NCBI GenBank assembly: GCA_003024175.1
Contig: MDYQ01000096.1
Span: 32,117 to 96,116, forward strand
DNA length: 64,000 nt
Direction: 5' to 3'
Origin: Planoprotostelium fungivorum
Taxonomy: Eukaryota > Evosea > Variosea > Cavosteliida > Cavosteliaceae
A program made the translations under genes and the position numbers. Positions 55,031 to 64,000 of the stretch are shown piece after piece (the stretch's first letter is position 1; every line of letters starts with the position of its first letter). The notes below the pieces were generated by a model that was given only the letters and a program-made list of their open reading frames with translations, made no database searches and was not told the DNA's origin.

Positions 55031-55122
55031 CTCGATGGAATATGATTGGTGTCCGATGTGATCTGATTCCCCAAATAAAAAAAGGATTTTTTCTTTTTCA
55101 TTTCGCTTCAAGAGGAGAGAGC
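55031..55122. promoter_or_regulatory. Shared divergent promoter, CX9C protein / VPS35L
   Basis: Only 92 bp lie between the two start codons. Contains CCCCAAATAAAAAAAGG, AT-rich on both strands, and a GAGGAGAGA purine run just before the VPS35L ATG. Confidence 0.55.
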
Positions 55123-58100
55123 ATGGCCACTCCCGCACCCTACTGGTAATCTCTTCGTTCGGTTCACTCTAAAGATCGCCTAATCGTCATTAGGGTCCCT
55201 CTAGAGAGAGACGATCGTCACCTCAAGAGTATCAACAGCATCAAGAGCAAATCTACGATAGACCACCCTCTGGTCGTCAAGTCAGTTGTGGAGACAAAGA
55301 CGATAGAAGTCGTCTCAAAAGAAGTCAAGAGCCCCCAATTAGGTATACAGAAGCCTTGACGTATCTTTCTCATCTAACCGTCTACAAAAGCACCGAAGAA
55401 GAACTCCACTGAGAAGAATGGTGTTTCGAACAATGATCCATTGTCCGCGGTGGCCAGTCCGACGAAGCCTCTCTCTGACCCTCTCTCTTCCGACCCTCTG
55501 AGTGCCTCTGCCCTGGTTGATCCTCTTTCATCAAACGATCCGCTGTCCATGTCAGCTCAAGAGCCACAATTCAACTACGATACCTCTGCCAGTCGATCTT
55601 CATCCAATCTCACACAATTTAGAGGAAAATCAGCCACCATGGTGAACACTCTGCGACGAAACAATGACACTGACGAGATGCAGGACAAGAGATCGACCAT
55701 GAAGAAGAAGGAGCAGCAAGAAGCCCAAGAGAAGTGGGACGAAGCGACGCGTCTGAGAGAACAAGCCGTGACCCTGTGGAAGACAAAGAAGGCGGGAATT
55801 CTACAAGAGTTCACCACGGACGAATTGATGGGCGTCACTGCGGTGGGTCACTGGTTGATGGTGGAGGTCTGAGTTGGACAGAGCTTCATCGATGAGTCAG
55901 AGAGCGGTAAGGCGAAGGTGACAATGGACAAGACCCAGATGAGGCTGGCCCAGTTGGAAGAGGGTGACACGAACACCGCGAAGAACACACAGCAGTTGTC
56001 CCAGAAGGAGTTTGAGAAGAAGATCGAGAGCTACCACTCGGACATCATGACTTCGTGGAAGAGTGAAGTGAGAGGGAATCGATCGAGGTGAAGCTGAAGA
56101 AGAACAGGAGAAAGTGAAGGCCTTGAAAGTGGCCATCCAAGGAGCCAAGATGCTGACGGACACATCCACCATCAAATTCTATCCCTCCAAATTCGTGTTG
56201 ATCACTGAAATCTTGGACACCTTTGGTAATCTTGTATACGAACGTATATCCTCCAAGCACGGTCCAGGTGAGAAGCTGATTCATCTTGTATTATGTGAAT
56301 ACAACAACATGACAACATCCACATCGATACAACAACATGACAACATCCATGACATCAGAATGGATCCAACATTGACGTTTGATTCGATCTCCATCGACGA
56401 TTGATGACCGACCAGGTGACAAACCGAGCGAGCAGGCGAGAGAGACGTGCAGGAATTGGTTCCACAAGATAGCCTCCGTGAGAGAGTTAGTGCCGAGGAT
56501 CTACATCGAGATGGCCATACTCCGCTGTTACATCTTCATCCAACAGAAGACCTTCCCCATCGTCATTGAGAGACTCTGCAGGCAGATCAGAGGAATCGGT
56601 GATCCCCTGGTTGCCATGTACGCCAGAAGTTATCTCGTCAGAAAAGGAAATGAAGTCGAGCCCGACCTGAAGGTGAGGCCACACAATAGAAATCGATACG
56701 TTCACTTGATAGACGATTCGATATGCAAGTGTGTATGTCATACACTAGAGGAAGAGATGAGACAAATATTCACACGTAGATCGAGTGAGATATTAAGGAG
56801 AACAGGTGTATGCACAAACTGCTTTTGAGGACTTTGTGACACACCACACAACCATCACATCCGAACCATTCGTCAACAGTCTGGAGAGGTATCACATCAC
56901 CAAGAAGGATTACCTTCACCTCTACTACCCAGCTGTCGATTGGATATTCACCTGCATGTCCACACACTACGATCAGGTACATTCCCATCCGATCAGAAGA
57001 CTCACCTCTTTCAGGCTGATTTCGATCGCGTTTTAGATGGCTACAGGAGAACGAAAGACTCGATCATATTAGAGTCCATCGTCACTTGCTTAGATTCTAC
57101 CATGATCGTCCTTCGTGCAGAACAGATCCTTCAATTCATCTATGAGGTGACCATCGAAATGCGTCGTTGATCCAATGGTGACGGTCTACATCAGATGGAG
57201 GACGACAAGGAGAGGAACAAGATATTGGGCCTCACGATCGAGCTGCTGAACAGCTATCCTTGTAATACGAGCCTGAATGAGGGTATCGTCGCTAAATTCA
57301 ACGAATACGAGACGACGATCGAGGATGATATCGAGGCGGTCACTCTCCTTCGGGTCTTTGTCGAATTTTCAGCGAGGTATACAAAGGTGAGATATGAAGA
57401 AGATGAAAGGATAGAAGTCAATCGATATGTGAAAATGGAAATGTGACGTGAGATGTAGATCGAAGAAGTGAACCAATTGTTGGGAAGGGTGCTGGCCAGA
57501 GGAAAGAAGGGAGCTGAGAACGATCAACTCATGGCTGCTCTACAATCTGTAATTGTCGCAGTGTTAGACTACGTACCCAGCACCGTCAGTATCCTATCTA
57601 TGGTGGGTGCATTCTATCTACGCACATTCCATCATGCACATCTATAAATAGTACAGCAAATGTCGCATAGTAACGAAAATTAGGATTGCTTCCCTCCACT
57701 GGTGGAGTTGATGAAGGGAGAGAGAGAAGTGTCCATCAGTAAATCCATTCTCAATGCTTTCTCCAAGGGGCAAGAGGTGGTCTCATCTTCTTCATCGAGT
57801 GATACGAGAATGACAATCAACAGACACTGAAAGACCCGGTCATCATAGGAAACATGTTCACGTTGGCCACCAACGTGCACGACTCGATGAACTCTTTATC
57901 CTTCTTCGATGAGATCAGGCAGAACTCACGATCCATCGCCACCTTTATCAACCGAGTGAGAGTGACACAAGTGCTATCCTCTAACGATGAACAGGTTGAT
58001 TTTGGGATAGATCTAGAGAAGCATCTCAACTTCCACGTGGAATGCAGAAAGGCATTCGGTAACTTGGACATGGTCAAGCATCAACTCGTGCTGAGCACTC

Positions 58101-59160
58101 TTCAACTGTGCATGAAGGCTCTCAAGATCGTCAAGGGAAAGCACAACAAGAAGACGGCCCAGTTTGCCCGAGCTTGCATCTCTTATTGTTACATCACCAT
58201 CCCCACCATGGAGGATGCTCTCGTTCGTCTCAAGCTGTACATCTTCAGTGGACAGATCGCTCTCTTGAACCAGTCTCTACCCCAAGTCGACGCTCTCTTC
58301 AAATCGGCCATCATCTTGATACAAGAGGTAATCCCATTCATTCACATCCACACGAGGGATTTATCCTCAATACACACAACCACAATACATACAATCGTGT
58401 ACACGGAGAATGTGACACGTCATAGGTTCCCACCAGAATCACCGAACTGCACAACCAGGGACAGAGCAAGTCGACTGAGCCTGTCTTGATGGAGTACATC
58501 GAATCCCTCTTCTCTTCCCTCGTCGTCGTTCCTGGTCATCCTGAGGCCGGTCCATTCTACCTGATCAAGGCACTACTGAAGGTGAGTCACTCCGTCTATT
58601 GTCAGGTGAACTCACACAGACAGGTGATTGCAGAGTATCCATGGGAGAATGGAAGTGTTCCGAAGACAAGAGTGTATATTCAATCTCTCTCACTCTTATC
58701 CGCTCAGTATCAGACTCGCCTCCCTTATTCGATCGTTGGAGGTGACATCACGTGAATCTTCGTCGGAAATTAACGAGAGTAGTCGACGGTAATGACAAGT
58801 TGTACGGTGGCGACAACAACTTCAGAGCCGAATTACAAGAGATCATCAATCGAGTGGTAGATGATATTCTGAAAGAATTGTCCGGCATGCCTACAGAAGA
58901 GTCACACAACCAGGTGAGGAGAGAGAGGAGAGAGGGGCTAAGGAGGGCAGGTGGAACAGAGTCGTCTATCTCTGGAGATGTTCAACTCCCTCTTGTCTTA
59001 CGCACAACTGACACCTAGATCTGCCACCTTGGCTGTCAAGTTGTACGAGTTGGTGAAGAAGGGGGGAAAGACGAAATATGCGGAGGCTTCAGTGAACAGC
59101 CTGAGGTCTCACACGACACAATTGTCGAGGGATCTGTATAACAAATTGGTCTCTTTGTGA
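55123..59160 (+). CDS. VPS35L: VPS35L, retriever/Commander complex subunit
   Basis: Scaffold of the retriever endosomal recycling complex (VPS35L-VPS26C-VPS29). MATPAPYW joins [19 protein letters not shown] disordered part has the family's repeated DPLS motif ([20 protein letters not shown]). Then [140 protein letters not shown] and [20 protein letters not shown]. Continuing: [60 protein letters not shown] and [20 protein letters not shown]. About 20 exons over 4 kb; stop 59158-59160. Order and length agree with the family from end to end. Its presence implies a Commander pathway in this organism; no other subunit is in the window. Confidence 0.96.
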
Positions 59161-59511
59161 AATTGCGTGCATCACACATAAAAGAGGCTCATTTATTTTT
59201 TCACCAGTTTGAGTCTTTGGAAGTTTTTTCTTTTCCGCTGACCCCCTCGTCCTATTCTCCATCATCTTGACATACGACGAGGGAAGTGGGATGCTCAAAC
59301 GTGTCGCCACTGTCTGCCAGGCTTGTAGCGTAAGATTACTTGCTATCCATTTTGTTCTACAAAGGAGATTCTGAAAGGTGATCAATCAGGTGACGGGCAG
59401 TCGAGTGAAACAGTTGAGCGTGAGTGATATGGAACGCTCCCTAGTGCTCTTCTGTACAATTACTGCACGAAGATGAAGAAGTTGATATCGATTTGAGGAA
59501 AGGACAGGCAA
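59161..59511. other. Convergent spacer, possible tiny minus-strand frame
   Basis: A minus-strand segment at about 59190-59345 (NLTLQAWQTVATRLSIPLPS, then a Lys-rich end) looks weakly coding, but its only ATG is out of frame without an unproven splice. Otherwise 3' flanks of VPS35L and the TMC-like gene. Confidence 0.3.
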
Positions 59512-61768
59512 TCAATATTCATCAGAGAATCGATTCGAACCTAAGGTGGAGCAGGACAAGATGTAGATGGATTTAGTCAGGAAGGTCTCCAGATCTTGGT
59601 GATACGGGGATGAGTCGTTACGTCCAGACAATTTTCTTTTTGACATGAAACCCCAAATAAGAAATACAACCCTTACATGCGACCCTTGTTGTATGTACAT
59701 CCCACTCATGAAAATACAGCGCCACAGGTCTTAGAGAAATCGAAGCCAGATAGGACCCTAATGTAGTCACGATTAAATTCACTTGTTGACCTCACCATAT
59801 ATTTCCGTGAGGAAACATACCAGCCACCAACAGGGCTGTGATGATGCAGAAGGCGGAAATAAATATCTTCATCGAACCTTCTGATCTTGGTGGAGGCTTG
59901 CATAACCTCATCAACTTATATTTGGCGATGGGATAATGTATGATGTGTGTCAACAGACCTGTTAAATGTCAATATATTGCATTGGAGCGACGAGTACCGA
60001 GCAAACCAAAGAGAGGAATGATGGAGAAGCCCATATAGATGATAAATTGTCTGTAGAATATGTACAGGTATTGTTCTGACAGGTCGAACTCAGCCCTGGG
60101 ATCAGGGTCATTCCCGTATCGAGATTTCAGACTCCGAATGATAAATGGTGTGATCAATTCCATAGTGTTCCCTATCTATTCTTAATCAAAGAACAATAAT
60201 TGAAGTCGAAGGTATATAAGTGGATACAATGAGTTCGCAGATGATACTGGCAAAGAACTGATCTGCAATTTGTGGTATCAGACAGACGCTTGTAAAGTCT
60301 TCGTCCGCTGTTTGGTCCAAACCTGGAAAACGAAAGATCCCTCTCGATTGTCGAAGGTCATTGACTAAATAACGGAAGGCAAAGAGAAGCGTGAAATTGG
60401 CCATCTCAAGAAAGTACAACTTGAGATAGTTGGATCGTCTGAATGACCTGTTAGACACTACAATCTGTGAGCAATTTACCTGAAGGCTGTATATGTTTTG
60501 TGCTTCTCGAATCGTGTGATAATGACGCACAATCTATTGGTGGATCAAAATTGCTATGTCATCGTCAGTTACCTTCTCCATCCTTGGTGGATGAGAGCAT
60601 AGAACGCTCCAATAATCACTGAGATGTAAGCCGATGTTCTGCCAGACTGTAAGGAGATCCTAGAGTACAAACTCTTCACCGATTGTAAGGATCCAGCAGA
60701 ACTCTATTCTTTGAGTTGCCTGCGTGGGCTTGACCAAGAGAATCGTAGTTGGCAGCGATGAGAACCAGACACAGCGTGATACCACCCGTGATCGTCAATA
60801 AACTCATCACGATTCCCACTGCCCCCAACCATCTAGAGATCTGTAACAGTAAGATCAGAAGAGACTCAAGCTTACTCTGTTCTTATTTGTAAAGTGTCTG
60901 TTTTCTTCGATCGTATCAACCTCTCCTTGGAAATTCTCGGTGGTATCATGGACACGAATCTTTTGATACAGATTCACCACTAAGATGAGGAATATTGGAC
61001 TGAGATGGTCACGATGGATGACAGACACGAATCTCACCCGATAAGGAGAAAGAGAAACATTCCACCAATGGTGGTACCCAGCCAAGCTGATCTGCTTCTC
61101 CTTGAATACTCGTGAATCATGAAGTTATGCCAGAAAATAGAGGTAGAATTGAAAGCCAACCCGGGTGTGGTGTGAAACCCATCGTCATGAATGTGAATCG
61201 ACGTACTGATTACACCTGCATCTCTCAACCTACTGATTTCATATATTCTCACCCAAGAAAGTTAAAAGAACATTGGTGAAAATGATCAAGCGAAGGAACT
61301 TGAGATAAACAAGGACCTTGTTATGTCATGAATGATACGACGAGACGATCACCTGAGGTCCCAGAGCTTGACCGACTCGCTGATGGTCGGCTAGCAGTGG
61401 AATGTCGCTGACATTCTCAAACGACTCCGAGTGACCACCCAACAACCGGGGCACACCAGTTGACGTATAGATTACTTCAGCTCCTTTGGTATCTTCTCTC
61501 TGTTTCGTGTGAAGGTACCTGAGAAACTTCAGCTCCAACGATGTCGGATCGAACCTGTGTATGTGAAGGTGTTTCACGGCTTCTTCTCCGGACCCATCCA
61601 TGTACTCGAATGTATCGTGCCGGTTCTGGTTCACATTATCAGATCGTTTGAATCTGCGATCTGCTCACCACTAACTCGATGTCGGTTAAGGTCACGGTAT
61701 CGGTATCTGCCTACGACGAGTCAGCTAACGATCTTTTATTCTTCCTGACTCACCGAAGCACCTCCCAT
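59512..61768 (-). CDS. TMC-like multi-pass membrane channel protein
   Basis: Member of the TMC/TMEM16/OSCA superfamily; best fit is TMC (mechanosensory channel-like). Minus strand, ATG 61768: MGGASADTDTVTLTDIELVN, then FEYMDGSGEEAVKHLHIHRF. TM segments in order: VYLKFLRLIIFTNVLLTFLG (the TMC YFxFLR start), SAWLGTTIGGMFLFLLIG, WLGAVGIVMSLLTITGGITL, TSAYISVIIGAFYALIHQGW, LYFLEMANFTLLFAFRYLVN and QFFASIICELIVSTYIPSTS. Next are AEFDLSEQYLYIFYRQFIIY and MGFSIIPLFGLLG, and KIFISAFCIITALLVAGMFP. It ends with the TMC-type loop FDFSKTCGAVF and a cytosolic tail ending SNRFSDEY (stop 59512-59514). Joins were placed by phase; some exons (59905-59970, 60480-60600) are approximate. An anoctamin cannot be fully excluded. 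Confidence 0.68.
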
Positions 61769-62218
61769 GTTGCTGTGTCTCAGCTCAATACCATTCTTTC
61801 CGGTCCGAACCACCTGAAGCCCCGAAAACTTTCAACAGACAGTTGACGCCTTAGGCTGTCTTATATATTATCTGCGCAACCCAGTGCTTCAACTTCCTGG
61901 GAGAATCCTTATCGACTTCGGGGTCAAAGCATGCACCAACTCAACTGTTCTAGTTGGTTTTCGTTCACAGTATAAACTTCTTCAATTTGACAAGGCAGCC
62001 GATAAGCGGTGTAATTCTGCGAGTAGAACGATCTGGTCTCAGATTTGGTATGTCAGTAAACCGCTGTGCGAGGATTCGATGATCCTCGTCATTCTCTATC
62101 AAGGTAATTCGTCGGTCTCAGGCCTGCAGCCAATTATTAATCATATTCATATACGGCGACTGTACATTCTTCATCTATTCACATTCGTAGGTTAACGGCA
62201 CAGATGAGAAGGAGATGT
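61769..62218. other. Spacer with an unassigned plus-strand frame
   Basis: The plus strand at 61884-62102 is open (FGVKACTNSTVLVGFRSQYK..., ending MILVILYQ before a GGTAAT donor) but lacks an ATG near its start and has no recognised family. It may be a short gene divergent from the TMC-like gene, or chance. Confidence 0.3.
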
Positions 62219-63254
62219 TTAAAATATCGATGCAACGAGGATCCACGAATGTCTCAGGTGCTCTGTCCGAGTCGGTGCCCCACCCCAGGAAAGAGAGGGT
62301 CCGTCGATTGTGTGGGTAGAAGTGAGTACTCTGGCATGGCCATCTGCTCTGTTCTGACCCCGTACGGATGAAAGGCTGAGGTGGGGATGAGGTGATGGTG
62401 TTCCCATCTCTCCCACTTGACCAGTGTACTCCGTGAGGGGATCAACAGGTTGAGCAATCGATATACATCTGATGCGCTCAGTCATGGAGAGAATAGAATA
62501 CGCACAGAGGAGACCGACTAAGATACCAGAGAGATGACCCACGAACGAAGTGCCAGGAGAGAGAAGTTGAATGAAGAGTAAGATCAGCCAAGGAAACCAT
62601 TTGCTGGGGACTGAAAAGAATCCAAAGAAGCTAATTCGGTAAGCGTGTGATGACTCTTCTGAGAAAGAGTGAGAGGTAAATGAAGCTTCACCTGGTTGTC
62701 TCCTGCTGCCGATTGTTACAGATCACCGTCAATATGGCAAATAGGACTCCCGAAAATCCAATACTGCAATTAGTCCCTCCGTAGAACATACTGTACAGCT
62801 CGTACAGCAAAAATTGAATCGATGAGGCGAGAATGTCCACCATGATGATCCAGTAAGCATAAAAGACACTCCCCTCGGGTGATTTAGTCTTAAGACAATT
62901 CTTCGGCTCACCATCTTCGACTCGAGTTCACTTCCTTCCGTTGCAAAAGCCCACATGTTGAAAAAAAGGTGAAATAAAGAGCCATGTATCCATATGTGAG
63001 TGAACATGCGGTAGACTTGATTTGAGTGAGATTCATTTCGGATGTATGAGCTCACTCAGAGAATATTGTAATTGATTTGAACCAGTCAAAAGACAACCTG
63101 AACTGATTATGTCGAATGAAAAGAGAGGACCGAAAGACCCTATAACATGGACTGCCACGTTGAGGAGGAGACACAAGCGAGTCACCAATGGTACTCCACG
63201 ATACCACTGCCAGGAGCGATCGACTGCTGCTCTAGCTTGCTCCTGCATGCTCAT
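62219..63254 (-). CDS. Rhomboid intramembrane serine protease, RHBDD-like
   Basis: Cuts membrane proteins within the bilayer. Minus strand, ATG 63254: MSMQEQARAAVDRSWQWYRG, first helix VTRLCLLLNVAVHVIGSFGP. Then SQVYRMFTHIWIHGSLFHLF, FNMWAFATEGSELESKMG (the HxxxN-type loop and helix 2), and NCSIGFSGVLFAILTVI with the catalytic Ser in GFSG. Next is WFPWLILLFIQLLSPGTSFV, and GHLSGILVGLLCAYSI with the catalytic His. Both members of the Ser-His dyad are therefore present. The SPGTSFxGHLxGILVGL block is especially like RHBDD1-type rhomboids. After about 230 residues a polar tail of about 90 residues follows (stop 62219-62221); no UBA or UIM motif seen. An in-frame upstream start at 63320 would add 22 residues. 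Confidence 0.9.
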
Positions 63255-63404
63255 CTTGAAAATTTGTAATCGCAAGTTGATCAAATCTTTCATCAATACG
63301 ACAGAGACGATCTTGGTCATTCAACAACAAGAGCATAATCACGCTAAAATTATCATATCATTTATCACGTATAACAGGGAACACCAGAAGACGATGGCAA
63401 TTCT

Positions 63405-64000
63405 TCAAAAATGGATGAGATATTCAGGGTAGCTCTGCGTGTTCTCAAAGACGACGAACATGCCTGGACCACTAACAGAATCGTGAAGCTCTCCATCATT
63501 CTTCTGTGGAGGCCTTCTCAGCCCTCCTTGACCTGATCCAGTCATGATGGAATCCTCTTCCTCTCACCTGGCACACAGGAACCCAGAACCACCCTACACA
63601 TCAACATCTGTCTCGTGGCTGGCGGTGGGGGGTGATTGTATGGCTGGTGACTCCTCTTCTTTCCACGATGGTTGGGATACATCGGGTTAAGAAACATGAG
63701 ATTGGGATGTTGGAACATATTGTTGTTGTAGGGTACGTAGCTCTCTGATATTGTACTTTCCTGTCCGAAATAGATACCGGCCCCTGTCCTTCTCAACCCT
63801 TTCACGCTGTGATGATCTCACCTATGGATCCACCCAAGTTGGCCACTCGATGATCGAGACCCTCTTGGATGATGACCTTGTAACTGTTGGTCTTACTTCC
63901 GTGAAACAGAGTCTGCTCGTTGGGATCACCACCGTTCTTGAGTGCAATGTGTTCTCTCTTGAGATAGTACCACATCCTGCTCGTCTCATTCTCTGAGGTA
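63405..64000 (-). CDS. C-terminal catalytic part of a PARP-family ADP-ribosyltransferase (runs off the right edge)
   Basis: Minus strand, beginning beyond the window. NETSRMWYYLKREHIALKNG, DPNEQTLFHGSKTNSYKVII (the His of F-H-G binds NAD+), QEGLDHRVANLGGSIGAGIY and FGQESTISESYV (the Tyr of GIYF). Then a His/Asn/Pro-rich insertion, RQMLMCRVVLGSCVPG, and, after an intron, GLRRPPQKNDGELHDSVSGP and GMFVVFENTQSYPEYLIHF (stop 63405-63407). This is a complete PARP signature and active-site fold except for its N-terminal part outside the window. Whether it makes poly- or mono-ADP-ribose depends on the residue at the third triad position near YPEYLI, which needs a structural alignment. Same strand as the rhomboid, about 150 bp upstream of it. 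Confidence 0.88.

Overview
This window is gene-dense nuclear DNA from a unicellular eukaryote. Almost every gene is cut by short introns (mostly about 38-60 nt) that begin GTGAG and end CAG or TAG. Spacers are usually 100-500 bp and AATAAA signals often sit at or just after stop codons. The gene set (ASF1, CSN2, VPS35L, ARMH3, DNAJC8, IMP4, WDR74, an N-domain-less ClpB, a BBE-type oxidase, a class III adenylyl cyclase, a TMC-like channel, PAQR, rhomboid) together with the intron style points to a free-living amoeba, most likely an amoebozoan. That placement is inference; I found no rRNA or other phylogenetic marker.

Layout. 1-445: 3' end of an unrecognised gene. 1258-2780: ribosomal protein L34 and a small B12D/MLRQ-like membrane protein. 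3144-6542: urocanate hydratase. 6583-9664: three Ser/Thr-rich genes of an apparently local, fast-evolving family. 9835-12350 (minus): a VHS-GAT (TOM1/GGA-like) adaptor and an unknown gene. 12700-16102: a secreted beta-helix repeat gene followed by a decayed copy of its 3' half. 16168-25582: a small membrane protein, secreted BBE oxidase, PAQR receptor, protein kinase and amino-acid permease (minus). 25883-30735: a poorly resolved minus gene, an EamA/DMT transporter and a FAXC-like GST-fold protein. 30735-36000: adenylyl cyclase, BSD-domain protein and an F-box/ankyrin-like gene. 36163-44530: mitochondrial-type ClpB, ASF1 that appears to run into an F-box/LRR protein, and ARMH3. 44620-49772: cyclophilin, DNAJC8 with a polyproline tail, and WDR74 and IMP4 sharing a promoter. 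49773-51698: poorly resolved. 51699-59160: CSN2, two-LIM protein, a twin-CX9C protein and VPS35L. 59512-64000 (minus): TMC-like channel, rhomboid protease and the C-terminal part of a PARP.

The genes do not form one operon-like system. Four themes recur: ribosome biogenesis and RNA processing (RPL34, WDR74, IMP4, DNAJC8, cyclophilin), endosome/Golgi traffic (VHS-GAT, VPS35L, ARMH3), ubiquitin-type regulation (CSN2, F-box proteins) and signalling at the surface (cyclase, PAQR, kinase, TMC). Divergent pairs share promoters of about 90-165 bp.

The strongest unusual signals are: (1) a phase-compatible splice path joining histone chaperone ASF1 to an F-box/LRR protein; (2) a short palindromic motif, TCTACAACG/CGTTGTAGA, repeated more than a dozen times, mainly inside introns and at least twice supplying the 3' splice-site AG; (3) a local family of rapidly diverging genes; (4) an IMP4 gene whose start codon is an exon end followed at once by an intron. 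Exon structures were worked out by eye from reading frame, splice consensus and family similarity, so individual boundaries may be off.
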